Source: Alteromonas salexigens (GTDB lineage Bacteria > Pseudomonadota > Gammaproteobacteria > Enterobacterales > Alteromonadaceae). From it: a DNA stretch of 45,486 nt. Shown here piece after piece: positions 22,024 to 32,094 of this stretch; position 1 is the first letter of the stretch; each line of letters begins with the position of its first letter. Under the pieces are notes generated by a model, which did not search any database, had not been told where the DNA came from, and worked only from the letters and a program-made list of their open reading frames with translations. The translations under genes were made by a program, and so were the position numbers. Where the stretch lies: NCBI RefSeq assembly GCF_025628895.1, contig NZ_JAOTJC010000006.1, forward strand, positions 1-45,486, written 5' to 3'.

Positions 22024-23946
22024 ATGGGTAGAATCATTGGTATCGATTTAGGTACAACGAATTCATGTGTCGCAGTGTTAGACGGCGACAAACCGCGAGT
22101 AATTGAAAACGCGGAAGGCGACCGCACCACGCCTTCTATTATTGCTTACACCAACGACGGCGAAACCCTGGTTGGTCAGTCTGCAAAACGTCAGGCAGTT
22201 ACCAACCCTGAGAACACATTGTTCGCTATTAAGCGTTTGATTGGCCGCCGTTTTGAAGACAAAGAAGTTCAGCGCGACATCGACATTATGCCTTACAAAA
22301 TCGTTAAGGCTGACAATGGCGATGCATGGGTAGAAGCGAAAGGCGACAAAATGGCGCCTCCGCAGGTTTCTGCCGAAGTGCTGAAGAAAATGAAGAAAAC
22401 TGCCGAAGACTATCTGGGCGAAGAAGTTACTGGCGCGGTTATCACCGTACCGGCCTACTTTAACGACTCTCAGCGTCAGGCAACCAAAGACGCGGGCCGT
22501 ATCGCCGGTCTGGAAGTTAAACGCATTATTAACGAGCCAACTGCGGCCGCCCTGGCCTATGGCATGGACAAGAAGAAAGGCGATAACGTTATCGCAGTCT
22601 ATGACTTAGGTGGTGGTACGTTCGATATCTCAATCATCGAAATTGATGAAGTAGATGGCGAGCACACGTTCGAAGTACTGGCCACAAATGGTGATACCCA
22701 CTTAGGTGGTGAAGACTTCGATAACCGTATTATCACGTACCTGGTAGACGAGTTTAAGAAAGATCAGGGCATTGATCTGCGTAAAGATCCCCTGGCCATG
22801 CAGCGTTTGAAAGAAGCCGGCGAGAAAGCGAAAATTGAACTGTCTTCTTCACAGCAAACTGAAGTGAACCTGCCGTACATCACAGCAGATGGTTCAGGTC
22901 CGAAGCACCTGGCTATCAAACTGACACGTGCGAAGCTGGAATCACTGGTTGAAGACATGGTGAAAAACTCACTGGAACCTGTGAAGAAAGCACTGGGCGA
23001 CGCTGACCTGTCTGTGAATGATGTTCATGACATTATTCTGGTAGGTGGTCAGACGCGTATGCCATTGGTACAGAAGTACGTTACTGAGTTCTTCGGCAAA
23101 GAGCCACGTAAAGATGTTAACCCTGACGAAGCGGTTGCCGTAGGTGCAGCTATCCAGGGTGGTGTACTGTCCGGCGACGTGAAAGACGTGCTGCTGCTGG
23201 ACGTGACGCCACTGTCACTGGGTATCGAAACCATGGGCGGTGTGATGACCGTACTGATTGAGAAGAACACGACTATTCCTTCGAAGAAGTCGCAAACCTT
23301 CTCAACTGCGGAAGACAACCAGTCAGCGGTTACCGTGCATGTACTGCAAGGTGAGCGTAAACAGGCACAGGGCAACAAGTCGCTGGGTCAGTTTAACCTG
23401 GAAGGTATTCGCCCGGCAGCCCGTGGTGTACCGCAAATTGAAGTCTCGTTTGACATCGACGCCGACGGTATCCTGCACGTCTCTGCAAAAGACAAAGACA
23501 CAGGTAAAGAACAGAAGATCACTATTAAAGCTTCTTCTGGTCTGAGCGAGGAAGAAGTCGACAAGATGGTCGCTGACGCCGAAGCAAATAAAGAAGCGGA
23601 TAAGAAATTTGAAGATCTTATCCAGGCGCGTAACCAGGCTGACGGCATGATCCACGCTACCCGTAAGCAACTGGATGAAGTAGGCGATGCATTGTCTGCA
23701 GAAGACAAAGCACCAATTGAAGAAGCTCTGAGTGCGCTGGAAACAGCCACAAAAGGTGAAGATAAAGAAGAAATCGAAGCCAAAACTCAGGAGCTTATTC
23801 AGGCATCCAGCAAGCTGATGGAAGCGGCACAAGCCAATGCTGCCCAGGGCGGTGAAGGTGAAGCGCAGTCTCAGGAAGGCGGCAAAGCTGACGATGACGT
23901 TGTCGACGCTGAATTTGAAGAAGTGAAAGACGACGACAAGAAGTAA
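22024..23946 (+). CDS. dnaK: Chaperone DnaK (Hsp70)
   Basis: This is the ATP-dependent chaperone that folds and refolds proteins with DnaJ and GrpE. The 640-residue chain begins [20 protein letters not shown] (phosphate loop 1). It holds [14 protein letters not shown] (phosphate loop 2), [13 protein letters not shown] (signature 3) and the substrate-binding domain from about residue 390 to 600. The C-terminal lid ends in the conserved acidic tail EEVKDDDKK. Length and ends match the E. coli protein. GGAGA precedes the ATG. No frameshift or atypical residue was noticed. Confidence 0.98.
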   Translation: MGRIIGIDLGTTNSCVAVLDGDKPRVIENAEGDRTTPSIIAYTNDGETLVGQSAKRQAVTNPENTLFAIKRLIGRRFEDKEVQRDIDIMPYKIVKADNGDAWVEAKGDKMAPPQVSAEVLKKMKKTAEDYLGEEVTGAVITVPAYFNDSQRQATKDAGRIAGLEVKRIINEPTAAALAYGMDKKKGDNVIAVYDLGGGTFDISIIEIDEVDGEHTFEVLATNGDTHLGGEDFDNRIITYLVDEFKKDQGIDLRKDPLAMQRLKEAGEKAKIELSSSQQTEVNLPYITADGSGPKHLAIKLTRAKLESLVEDMVKNSLEPVKKALGDADLSVNDVHDIILVGGQTRMPLVQKYVTEFFGKEPRKDVNPDEAVAVGAAIQGGVLSGDVKDVLLLDVTPLSLGIETMGGVMTVLIEKNTTIPSKKSQTFSTAEDNQSAVTVHVLQGERKQAQGNKSLGQFNLEGIRPAARGVPQIEVSFDIDADGILHVSAKDKDTGKEQKITIKASSGLSEEEVDKMVADAEANKEADKKFEDLIQARNQADGMIHATRKQLDEVGDALSAEDKAPIEEALSALETATKGEDKEEIEAKTQELIQASSKLMEAAQANAAQGGEGEAQSQEGGKADDDVVDAEFEEVKDDDKK

Positions 23947-23957
23947 GCTGTTGCACT

Positions 23958-23989
23958 TGCCCGGTGGGACTGCAAGTCAACACCGGGCA
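23958..23989 (+). other. Hairpin after dnaK without T run
   Basis: TGCCCGGTG (23958-23966) pairs perfectly with CACCGGGCA (23981-23989). It has no T run, so it may be an mRNA-stabilising or processing hairpin ahead of the terminator at 24004. Confidence 0.5.
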
Positions 23990-24003
23990 CCATGAGCAGT
24001 GTA

Positions 24004-24035
24004 GGCGCAACAGGGATGACTTGTTGCGCCTTTTG
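24004..24035 (+). terminator. Terminator between dnaK and dnaJ
   Basis: GGCGCAACA-gggatgact-TGTTGCGCC followed by TTTTG. A nine-base-pair stem and T run make a good intrinsic terminator. It would limit dnaJ relative to dnaK unless it leaks; no clear second sigma-32 promoter was found before dnaJ. Confidence 0.7.
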
Positions 24036-24121
24036 TTGTGTAACGCAACACGCAACCTTAAGCAGTATACGTTGGCTGGCCACTAGGGCTGACTGACAAA
24101 CGAGTAGGAAAAGTAAGCGAT

Positions 24122-25255
24122 ATGTCGAAACGTGACTACTACGAAGTGCTAGGGGTAGACAGAAGCGCCGGCGAACGCGAAATTAAAAAAGCGTATAAAA
24201 AGCTGGCGATGAAATACCATCCCGACCGCACCCAGGGCGATAAAGCCATGGAAGATAAATTCAAGGAAATCCAGGAAGCCTACGAAATACTGACCGACTC
24301 GCAAAAGCGTGCGGCGTATGATCAGTACGGTCATGCCGGGGTAGATCCTAATCGCGGTGGTGGCGCTGGCTTCGGTGGTGGTGCCGATTTCGGTGATATC
24401 TTTGGCGATGTATTTGGCGACATCTTCGGCGGTGGCCGGGGTGGTCGACAGTCTCGTGCCCGCCAGGGTTCAGACCTGCGCTATAACCTTGAGCTGTCGC
24501 TGGAAGAAGCGGTACGCGGAAAAGAAGTTGATATCCGGGTACCGACACTGGTTGGCTGTGACAAGTGTGATGGCTCTGGTGCAAAAGCGGGCTCTACGCC
24601 TACAACCTGTCCAACCTGTCACGGTAATGGCCAGGTTCAGATGCGTCAGGGTTTCTTTGCTGTACAGCAAACCTGTCCCACATGTTCAGGCAAAGGCAAG
24701 ATCATCAGCGATCCGTGCAACAAGTGTCGTGGACAGGGTCGGGTAGAGAAAACCAAAACTCTGAATGTGAAGATCCCTCCGGGTGTCGATACGGGCGACC
24801 GTATTCGGTTATCGGGCGAAGGTGAAGCCGGTGAAGCCGGTGCACCACCGGGCGATTTATACGTCCAGGTGCATGTGCGTGAGCACAAGATATTCACCCG
24901 CGACGGCAACAACCTGTATTGCGAAGTGCCGCTGAGCTTCACTACCGCAGCCTTAGGCGGTGAACTTCAGGTACCTACCTTAGACGGTAAGGTAAAACTG
25001 AAGATAAGCCCCGAAACACAAACTGGCCGCATGTTCCGCTTACGCGGTAAAGGTGTGAAGTCGGTGCGTACCGGCGCCATGGGCGATCTGATGTGTAAGG
25101 TGGTAGTAGAAACCCCGGTCAATCTGTCGTCTCGTCAGAAAGAATTGCTGAAAGAGCTGGAAGATTCTATGGGCGGCGAAACCGCCAAGCACCGGCCGAA
25201 GGAGCAGGGCTTCTTCGACGGCGTGAAGAAGTTCTTCGACGATTTGACTAACTAG
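24122..25255 (+). CDS. dnaJ: Co-chaperone DnaJ (Hsp40, type I)
   Basis: It stimulates DnaK ATPase and delivers substrates. The 377-residue protein has the J domain with HPD at residues 33-35, a Gly/Phe-rich region with [16 protein letters not shown] (about 77-100), and four C-x-x-C-x-G-x-G zinc repeats ([32 protein letters not shown]). The C-terminal beta domains follow. All four repeats are intact and length is normal. It lies 175 bases after dnaK behind a hairpin and a terminator, so readthrough or a weak internal promoter must express it. Confidence 0.98.
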   Translation: MSKRDYYEVLGVDRSAGEREIKKAYKKLAMKYHPDRTQGDKAMEDKFKEIQEAYEILTDSQKRAAYDQYGHAGVDPNRGGGAGFGGGADFGDIFGDVFGDIFGGGRGGRQSRARQGSDLRYNLELSLEEAVRGKEVDIRVPTLVGCDKCDGSGAKAGSTPTTCPTCHGNGQVQMRQGFFAVQQTCPTCSGKGKIISDPCNKCRGQGRVEKTKTLNVKIPPGVDTGDRIRLSGEGEAGEAGAPPGDLYVQVHVREHKIFTRDGNNLYCEVPLSFTTAALGGELQVPTLDGKVKLKISPETQTGRMFRLRGKGVKSVRTGAMGDLMCKVVVETPVNLSSRQKELLKELEDSMGGETAKHRPKEQGFFDGVKKFFDDLTN

Positions 25256-25262
25256 TTATTGA

Positions 25263-25285
25263 GCCCTCCTTCAGGAGGGCTTATT
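25263..25285 (+). terminator. Terminator after dnaJ
   Basis: GCCCTCC-TTCA-GGAGGGC followed by TTATTG. A compact seven-base-pair stem with a UUCA loop. Confidence 0.75.
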
Positions 25286-25379
25286 GTATGGATAGCGGTA
25301 AGAGCACACGTGAGCTTATTTCGTATATGCACCGTACTCTTATTGAAATGGAAATGTGACAAGACCGGAGAAATTGCAC

Positions 25380-25859
25380 ATGACACGAACGTTAAAGCAG
25401 GCGTTGTCGGCCACAGTATTATTGGCGGCAATGGGTAGTCCGTCAGTGGGCGCAGCAGAAGCCGTTTCAGAAAAACACGCAAAAGCAGCGGTAGAATACC
25501 GTCAGTCGTTATTCCAGCTGGTGCGCAGCAATATGGGTCCGCTGGGCGGTATGGCGAAAGGCGCCATTCCGTATGATGAAGAAGTTATGATGACCAACGC
25601 GGTTCGTCTTGAGCAGCTGGCCGACATGATGGTGGATTATCTTGAAGTGGACACCCGCAAGTTTGATGTAGACACAGCAGCGAAAGATGCCCTCTGGGAA
25701 AACTTCGACGAGGTTGAAACGAAGGTTGCCGCCTTACGAAAAGCATCTGCGCATTTGCAGCAGGTGGTTGAAGCTGGCAATGAAGACGCGTATCGCGCAG
25801 CCATTGGCGACATTGGCGCTTCATGTAAATCGTGTCATGATGATTACAAACGCGACTAG
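25380..25859 (+). CDS. Cytochrome c', class II
   Basis: The ATG at 25380 (GGAGAAATTG nearby) gives a 159-residue precursor with a signal peptide cut about after VGA (residue 25). A four-helix-bundle core follows, with the haem motif CKSCH near the end (C149, C152, H153). This late position is the mark of class II cytochromes c', which bind haem at the C-terminus. It is periplasmic. Its redox partner is unknown; members react with nitric oxide or with electron-transfer chains. It is flanked by terminators and reads alone. Confidence 0.87.
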   Translation: MTRTLKQALSATVLLAAMGSPSVGAAEAVSEKHAKAAVEYRQSLFQLVRSNMGPLGGMAKGAIPYDEEVMMTNAVRLEQLADMMVDYLEVDTRKFDVDTAAKDALWENFDEVETKVAALRKASAHLQQVVEAGNEDAYRAAIGDIGASCKSCHDDYKRD

Positions 25860-25883
25860 CGTGTAAAGTAACTAGCCTAAACA

Positions 25884-25917
25884 AAAAATCGTCGCTTTGC
25901 CGGCGATTTTTTTTTGG
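25884..25917 (+). terminator. Terminator after cytochrome gene
   Basis: AAAATCGTCG-ctttgc-CGGCGATTTTTTTTT, a strong stem with a nine-base T run. Confidence 0.75.
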
Positions 25918-26067
25918 TCGAAAGTCCAATTGCCAGGCCCGGTAATTTCGCTGCGAACATTAAAAATAAAAAAAGTTCCCTTACATGATTGAAGTTTAGA
26001 GAAAAACTGGTGATAGTAAGGCCGCACAATAAAAAGATGCGCAAAATAATAACATTTAGGAACAAGT

Positions 26068-28992
26068 ATGTTTAAACACTCATATCTGACTCGCTCTATC
26101 AAACGAGCGACCTTACTTGGTCTGGCCGGCTCACTCTCATTAGCGGTCCACGCACAGGATAACAATGCGGGGACAGATGCCCAGGCTGAAGAAACTGTTG
26201 AAAAAATTCAGGTTACTGGTTCACGCATCGCGCGACCAGAGCTGTCGACTCCGGCTCCAACAATTACGGTAAGCGCAGAAGAAATCGCGCGTTTCGGTAC
26301 ACCTGACTTAGGTAGTATTCTGGCCGAGCTGCCAGCAATTGCAGCTGGCTCTACACTGGTAGGTAACAACAACAGCAATGCCAATGCTGGTATCAGTTCA
26401 CCGGATCTGCGTTCACTGGGAGAAAAGCGTACGCTGGTGCTGGTAAACGGTAAGCGTCACGTAGCAGGCTCCCCTTTCTCTAACGCCGTAGATACAGGCT
26501 CTATCCCAGCAGCTCTTATCGAGCGTATCGAAGTTATTACCGGTGGCGCTTCGGCTATCTACGGTTCTGACGCGGTATCTGGTGTTATCAACGTTATTTT
26601 GCGCGACGACTTCGAAGGTCTCGAATTTAACGCCGATATGACTACAGACCTGGAAGATATTGGTTATAACACCAATGTGTACAGCTTCCTGGTAGGTGCG
26701 ACCACCGAAGATGGCCGTGGTAACGTGACTTTCTTCGCTGAAACTAACCATATTGACGAAGTCATGAAGCCGGAAATGCAACAGTTCCAGAACTGGGGCA
26801 CTATCGAAAACCCGGAAGATGGTGGCGAAGATGACGGCATTGTGGATCGTCTGCGCGTTCCTAATGTTGGGTCAGAGATGATCAACCGCTTTGGTGTATT
26901 GAACCCGTTCGGTAGTGGTTCACGCATCACGTTCAATGCAGACGGTTCACCCCGTGATCAGGTATCTCGTATCGGCGATAACAGTTTCGCATTTGGTAGC
27001 TTCGACCAGGCCTACGATTCTGTGTTCTTCACTGAAGATTACGAAAACTACATTCCCGACCAGGAAACACTGACGTTAGCCAGTACGTTCCGTTGGGATC
27101 TGAACGACAACGCCCGCTTCTACGGCGACGTAAAATACGTTGATAAGTACATTGAGCAGCAATTCCAGCCTTCTTTCCGCTTTGGAAACGTAACGATAAA
27201 TGTAAGCGAAAATGCCTTCTTAGACGAATCTACCAGAGCGCGTCTGATTTCAGAGGGGCAGTCAGGCAACATTCGCATGGCACGGTTCTTCGACGATATC
27301 GGTAACCGTTCTGCATCGAACGATCGTAAGTTATGGCGTGTCATGACCGGCGTGAAAGGCTTTTTCACCTTAGGGGATACTGACTTCGATTACGATGTGT
27401 ATTACTCACGTGGCGAAGTATCTAATGAGCGTCGCACATTAAACGATTTAATCCCGGATAACCTGGTTGCCGCACTGGATGCAGTAGTTGATCCTGAAAC
27501 AGGTGAAGCTGTTTGTCGTAGCCAGTTGCCAAGTGCACAGGGCGAAGGCTATGAAGATCCTGCCTCGGTCAATGGCGACCAGTGTGTGGCCTTTAATCCG
27601 TTTGGATTTGGTCAGGCCAGTGCTGAAGCCTACGACTTCGTTTCAGGCGACGTGACGCGCACTGACGAAATTGAACAGCAGTACTATGGTGCTACGCTGG
27701 CATTTGATTCGGCTAACTGGTTCAACTTACCGGGTGGGGCCATGGGCTTCGCAATGGGTTACGAGCACCGTACCGAAGAAGTTACTACCACTACGGATGA
27801 ATTCACTAAAGCCGGGTTCTTTACTAACGCGGCCACGCCTGATTCATTTGGTGGTTATGACGTAGACGAGTACTTCCTGGAAGTGCGCTTACCGCTGTTA
27901 AGCGATATGACCTTTGCTCATGAGTTCTCCATCGACGGTGCTTTCCGTGGCGCAGACTATTCACATGCCGGTAATGCCGATGCATGGCAGGTAGGCTTCA
28001 TGTGGGCGCCTGTTGAAGATGTACGCTTGCGTGGTACAACCGGTGAAGCGGTACGTGCACCTAACGTAGATGAGGCATTCTCGCCGCAGTCACCTGGTTT
28101 TGCGCGGGTGAGCGATCCTTGTGATGCGGATAACATTGACAACGATCCGGATCGTCGCGCTAACTGTGCCGCCATTGGTATCCCAGAAGGCTTTGAAGCC
28201 AACGATAACGTAAGTGTAAACATTCTGTCTGGTGGTAACCCTGACCTGTTCTCAGAAACCAGTGAGTCAACCACTGTAGGTATTGTATGGACACCGGCAT
28301 TTATCGAGAACTTATCGGTAACCCTTGACTGGTACGATATCGAAATCAGCGATGCGATTATTGAAGTATCGGCTCAGGACATTGTTAACAACTGTGTGGA
28401 TGCCACGGGTGGTCCCGACACGGTATTCTGTGCGCAGGTAGACCGTAACGAGCTGAATGACGTTGACCTGGTACGTACCGGTTTTGTTAACGCCGCGCGT
28501 ATTGAAACCAGCGGTATTGAGTTCCAGGTGCGTTATGTGACTGACCTGACAGACTTCGACTTACCGGGTGAAGTTCGCCTCAACTTCCAGGGTAACATTG
28601 TTGATGAGTTGAACGAGTTTGAATTCCAGACCCGTCCTGACGAGATTGATGTAGAAGTGGGCGAAGTGGGTGACCCTGAGTACCAGTTCCGTACTATCGT
28701 CGATTATCGTATTGATGACTGGAACTTCAACTACACGAGCCGTTTCATCGACCGTTCAGCTCTGTTTGATGTGTCACCGGGTGGCGATACGCCTGAAGAT
28801 GCCTCCCCTGCGTTCGTGGGCACAATGTGGACTCATGACTTCAGCGTAGAGCACATTTATAACGAGCACGTTGAGCTGTCACTTATTCTGCGTAACGCCT
28901 TTAACAAGGTACCACCAGGCTACACTGACAATGCTCTGTATGACTTAGTGGGCCGTCGCATCAGCGCGGGTATCACAGTACGCTTTGAGTAA
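26068..28992 (+). CDS. TonB-dependent outer-membrane receptor
   Basis: The 974-residue protein has a signal peptide ending AVHAQ (about residue 30), a TonB box EKIQVTGS, and the plug motif (LGEKRTLVLVNGKRHVAGS, then IERIEVITGGASAIYGSDAV, residues 110-175). A large beta barrel ends ISAGITVRFE. Lengths near 970 and the GxxRTLVLVNGRR plug style are frequent in Alteromonas TonB receptors for large carbohydrates or peptides; the substrate cannot be read. No partner gene sits beside it. The 208 bp before it hold a terminator and no obvious regulator site. Confidence 0.93.
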   Translation: MFKHSYLTRSIKRATLLGLAGSLSLAVHAQDNNAGTDAQAEETVEKIQVTGSRIARPELSTPAPTITVSAEEIARFGTPDLGSILAELPAIAAGSTLVGNNNSNANAGISSPDLRSLGEKRTLVLVNGKRHVAGSPFSNAVDTGSIPAALIERIEVITGGASAIYGSDAVSGVINVILRDDFEGLEFNADMTTDLEDIGYNTNVYSFLVGATTEDGRGNVTFFAETNHIDEVMKPEMQQFQNWGTIENPEDGGEDDGIVDRLRVPNVGSEMINRFGVLNPFGSGSRITFNADGSPRDQVSRIGDNSFAFGSFDQAYDSVFFTEDYENYIPDQETLTLASTFRWDLNDNARFYGDVKYVDKYIEQQFQPSFRFGNVTINVSENAFLDESTRARLISEGQSGNIRMARFFDDIGNRSASNDRKLWRVMTGVKGFFTLGDTDFDYDVYYSRGEVSNERRTLNDLIPDNLVAALDAVVDPETGEAVCRSQLPSAQGEGYEDPASVNGDQCVAFNPFGFGQASAEAYDFVSGDVTRTDEIEQQYYGATLAFDSANWFNLPGGAMGFAMGYEHRTEEVTTTTDEFTKAGFFTNAATPDSFGGYDVDEYFLEVRLPLLSDMTFAHEFSIDGAFRGADYSHAGNADAWQVGFMWAPVEDVRLRGTTGEAVRAPNVDEAFSPQSPGFARVSDPCDADNIDNDPDRRANCAAIGIPEGFEANDNVSVNILSGGNPDLFSETSESTTVGIVWTPAFIENLSVTLDWYDIEISDAIIEVSAQDIVNNCVDATGGPDTVFCAQVDRNELNDVDLVRTGFVNAARIETSGIEFQVRYVTDLTDFDLPGEVRLNFQGNIVDELNEFEFQTRPDEIDVEVGEVGDPEYQFRTIVDYRIDDWNFNYTSRFIDRSALFDVSPGGDTPEDASPAFVGTMWTHDFSVEHIYNEHVELSLILRNAFNKVPPGYTDNALYDLVGRRISAGITVRFE

Positions 28993-29048
28993 GTTTTACT
29001 CCCACGTCCGCCGCTTAGCTTATAGTTAACGGAAAGGATGTCAGCTAG

Positions 29049-29082
29049 AAGCCACCGAGGTTAACGCCCGGTGGCTTTTTTA
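29049..29082 (+). terminator. Terminator after TonB receptor
   Basis: GCCACCG-aggttaacgcc-CGGTGGC followed by TTTTTT. The following 290 bp to the next ATG contain no open frame or repeat that I can support. Confidence 0.75.
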
Positions 29083-29369
29083 TTTCTTAAGTTTTGATAA
29101 TCCACGTGAAAACCTTCTGCTATTTGCCTTAGCCTGCTTTCCATCAATAGGTCGCTATACTAACCAATATTCTGGTTTCAATCGGATAAGCTCCGCCAGC
29201 CGGGCAATCATGTCTCTCTCTGCGCAGTTATCCGTGTCGCTTTTGGTTCACTAGTTTGCATACTGCCATTCCTCCACTACGCTTATAGCATTCAGTCCTG
29301 CCGGCAAATTTTACAGCCACAGGAACTACTGCCTACACTCTGCGACATATTTCGCAAGGAGAGCGAACC

Positions 29370-31931
29370 GTGAACCTGTCTTATAATTTGCAGACGTACG
29401 CCTCTGCCGGGGTTGAGCAGGCGTTGTCTGACATTGCTACCCAGTACAGGCAAGACTGTGGCGCTTCAGACATTATGGTAGTGGCCACCCACTTTCATAG
29501 CCAGCAAGCCCCGCTGCTTTTTACTACATCCAAGACACTATCAAACAGTGACAGCATTGGCTTACCCGGCCATTGCCAGACGCTGCTGTCACTCACAGAG
29601 TTAAGCGCGCCACTTAAGGCGGAAGAGTTTGTCTGGCCAGCTCAGTTGAATGATCTGGCAAATTTATTCGTTTTAATCGGCAGGCTGAACGATGCGCAGG
29701 GCAACATTTTTGGTGCGGTGCTGTTTTTATATCACAAAAGCACCGTGGCACCTTTGCATCAGGCTTTTATGGAGGTTACCCGCCAAAGAATGGCGCTGAT
29801 AATTCAAAGCCAGCTAATCCAGCACCCGTACGCCGAACGCCTCACGGAAAAGCTCCAGTTGCTGGACGAGATAGGCAGAATGTCACACACCGGTGGATGG
29901 GAGTACGATATCGATGCAGGAAAAATAAGCTGGACAAAAGAAACCTATCATTTTTTCGGTTTAAACGAAGACGAAGACGTAAACTTCTATCGGGCTCTCG
30001 CCAACTTTCCCAGAACCGCACGCAAACGACTGCTGCGGGCACTCACCCATACGGTTAAAGAAGCGCAGCCATTTCAGCTGGAGTTACCATACTTCGACAG
30101 CGCCGGGAAGCAGCGCTGGCTTATTATCACCGGGCGGACCGCGCTCACCACAGGTAGTGTGAAACGCCTGTACGGGTCGGTACAGGACGTGACAGAGCAG
30201 CATCACCTGTCCGATACCCAGCACAGCTACACCACCTACTTTGCCAGTATTCTCGACAACCTCAATGATGCGGTTATCACTGTCGATGCGCAGGGTACAA
30301 TTCTAACGGCGAATGCAGCTGTGTTCAGCGTATTTGGGGTGAGTGCTGACGAACTTATTGGTCAGGATGTGTCAGTACTCCTTCCGGATAATGTGGGGAG
30401 CAACAATCATCAGTTACTGAATGGCTTTGTAGACTTCGCCAATAACCATCCTAACGACCAGGCGCAGGAGCTTATTGCTCAAAATGCCTCGGGCGGTCTC
30501 TTTCCTGTGGAGTTGTCGCTCTCGCAGGTTAGTCAGGATGGCCAGCGGCGTTTTATCGCAATTATCCGCGACATCACTGAGCGCCGATTAGCCACCGATA
30601 AAATTCTGAAACTGGCCTATACCGATGCAATAACCGGTCTGCCTAACATGAAATCGTTGGAACAGGCGGTGCAGAGCGTGATAAACGCGGCGGGTCCGAA
30701 GCGGCAGGATATCTATTGTTGCATGATAGATTTTGATAATTTTGCCCAGCATAACCTGTCTTTTGGCAGGCAAACCGGCGATTACCTATTGCAGATAATA
30801 GCCCAAAGACTGACCCGGGCGTTGCCAGCACATTTCGTAGTGTACCGGGGCGAAGCTGATCATTTTTACGTGCTATACGACCTGCCTTTTCCGCCCGACG
30901 ATAAAGCCACCACCACATTAATCAATGAAATGGAGTGGAAGCTCTATAACACGCTACTTAATAAAATGATGCTGAACGGTCATACTCATACGATTACCGC
31001 CTCGCTGGCATCGGCGCATATTCACAGCCATGCCACAAGCTACGAAAAAGTGATCGGCATTTTAGCGTTCGCCCGCACCAAAGCAAAAGCGCAGGGACCG
31101 GGGGGAAGGGTAGCCCTGGCGCGCGCTGCATACGAAGAATATGAACGCCTGAATTACATTAAGCAGTCGTTTGGACGAGCACTGGCTGAAGGTGAGTTTC
31201 ACATAGTATTGCAGCCTCAGTATGACGCCTCTGGCTATATTGTGTGCTCCGAACTACTACTACGCTGGCAGCACAAAAATATCGGGCCGGTTTGCCCCTC
31301 TGAGTTCATCCCCCTCGCTGAAGAAAGCGACGCAATCGTACACCTGGGTTACTGGGCGCTGGAACAGGCATGTCAATTGCTGCATGAGTGCCGCCACCAG
31401 GAAATATCTACCCGGCTTGCAGTTAATGTGAGTGGCAGGCAGATCGCACGGGCAGATTTCTACGACAGGTTGATTCAGTTAACGGAGAAGTGGTGCGTTG
31501 ATCCGCAGCAGTTAGTACTGGAGATAACAGAAACCAGTCTGGTTGAGGGCATTGATTTAATTAGGGAGCGCATTATCGCGCTGGCCGAGTTAGGTTTTGC
31601 CTTTTCGGTTAACGACTTTGGTACTGGGTATTCAAGCCTGAGTTACCTCAAAGAGCTACCAGTCTCGGAACTTAAAATTGATAGCTACTTCGTGGATGAG
31701 ATTAATTTTAGTAGCGAAGATATACCGATACTTAATACTATCCTCGATATGGCCCATGCGCTGGGAATCCGTACTGTGGCGGAAGGCATTGAAAGCGATA
31801 TGCAACTGGAATACCTGAAAACCAGAGGCTGTGATGTTTTTCAGGGGGATTTCCTGTCGAGACCTGTCAATGTGATGTGTTGGCAGACTATGCTAGGCGG
31901 GCAGCAGCCCGTCACGCAGAGTTGCACATAG
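29370..31931 (+). CDS. PAS-GGDEF-EAL protein, degenerate GGDEF
   Basis: Predicted cyclic-di-GMP protein of 853 residues: an N-terminal GAF-like region (10-150), PAS at about 165-270 (GGWEYDID and onward), a second PAS plus PAC at 290-405, GGDEF-like at 410-570 and EAL at 590-840. The GGDEF site reads RGEADHF (residues 493-499), so cyclase activity is unlikely. The EAL domain has E628 in SELLLRW, NVSG, EITE, K in LKID, AEGIES and the QGD region. The normal DDFGTG is NDFGTG with N748, so phosphodiesterase activity could be reduced. No stop or frameshift was seen. Confidence 0.9.
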   Translation: MNLSYNLQTYASAGVEQALSDIATQYRQDCGASDIMVVATHFHSQQAPLLFTTSKTLSNSDSIGLPGHCQTLLSLTELSAPLKAEEFVWPAQLNDLANLFVLIGRLNDAQGNIFGAVLFLYHKSTVAPLHQAFMEVTRQRMALIIQSQLIQHPYAERLTEKLQLLDEIGRMSHTGGWEYDIDAGKISWTKETYHFFGLNEDEDVNFYRALANFPRTARKRLLRALTHTVKEAQPFQLELPYFDSAGKQRWLIITGRTALTTGSVKRLYGSVQDVTEQHHLSDTQHSYTTYFASILDNLNDAVITVDAQGTILTANAAVFSVFGVSADELIGQDVSVLLPDNVGSNNHQLLNGFVDFANNHPNDQAQELIAQNASGGLFPVELSLSQVSQDGQRRFIAIIRDITERRLATDKILKLAYTDAITGLPNMKSLEQAVQSVINAAGPKRQDIYCCMIDFDNFAQHNLSFGRQTGDYLLQIIAQRLTRALPAHFVVYRGEADHFYVLYDLPFPPDDKATTTLINEMEWKLYNTLLNKMMLNGHTHTITASLASAHIHSHATSYEKVIGILAFARTKAKAQGPGGRVALARAAYEEYERLNYIKQSFGRALAEGEFHIVLQPQYDASGYIVCSELLLRWQHKNIGPVCPSEFIPLAEESDAIVHLGYWALEQACQLLHECRHQEISTRLAVNVSGRQIARADFYDRLIQLTEKWCVDPQQLVLEITETSLVEGIDLIRERIIALAELGFAFSVNDFGTGYSSLSYLKELPVSELKIDSYFVDEINFSSEDIPILNTILDMAHALGIRTVAEGIESDMQLEYLKTRGCDVFQGDFLSRPVNVMCWQTMLGGQQPVTQSCT

Positions 31932-31948
31932 TAATAATGGTTTAAACT

Positions 31949-31976
31949 ATGCAGCAGGCATTGCAGCCTGCTGCAT
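31949..31976 (+). terminator. Perfect 11-bp hairpin after the EAL gene
   Basis: ATGCAGCAGGC (31949-31959), loop attgca, GCCTGCTGCAT (31966-31976). The stem is strong but lacks a T run, so it could act as a Rho-assisted terminator or as a structure. Confidence 0.4.
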
Positions 31977-32094
31977 GGGCGAGCCGGTCTGTAGAATCCC
32001 GGCTGCCTGAATGCCATACAGTGCAGCTACATCATTTACCACTGCACTGGTGCTCACCACGACCAGCCGCTTGTGCACAGTGCGAACATAGCCG

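Noticed and set aside
29083..29369. RNA gene or tRNA
   Set aside because: No cloverleaf or strong structure was seen, and nothing supports a gene.
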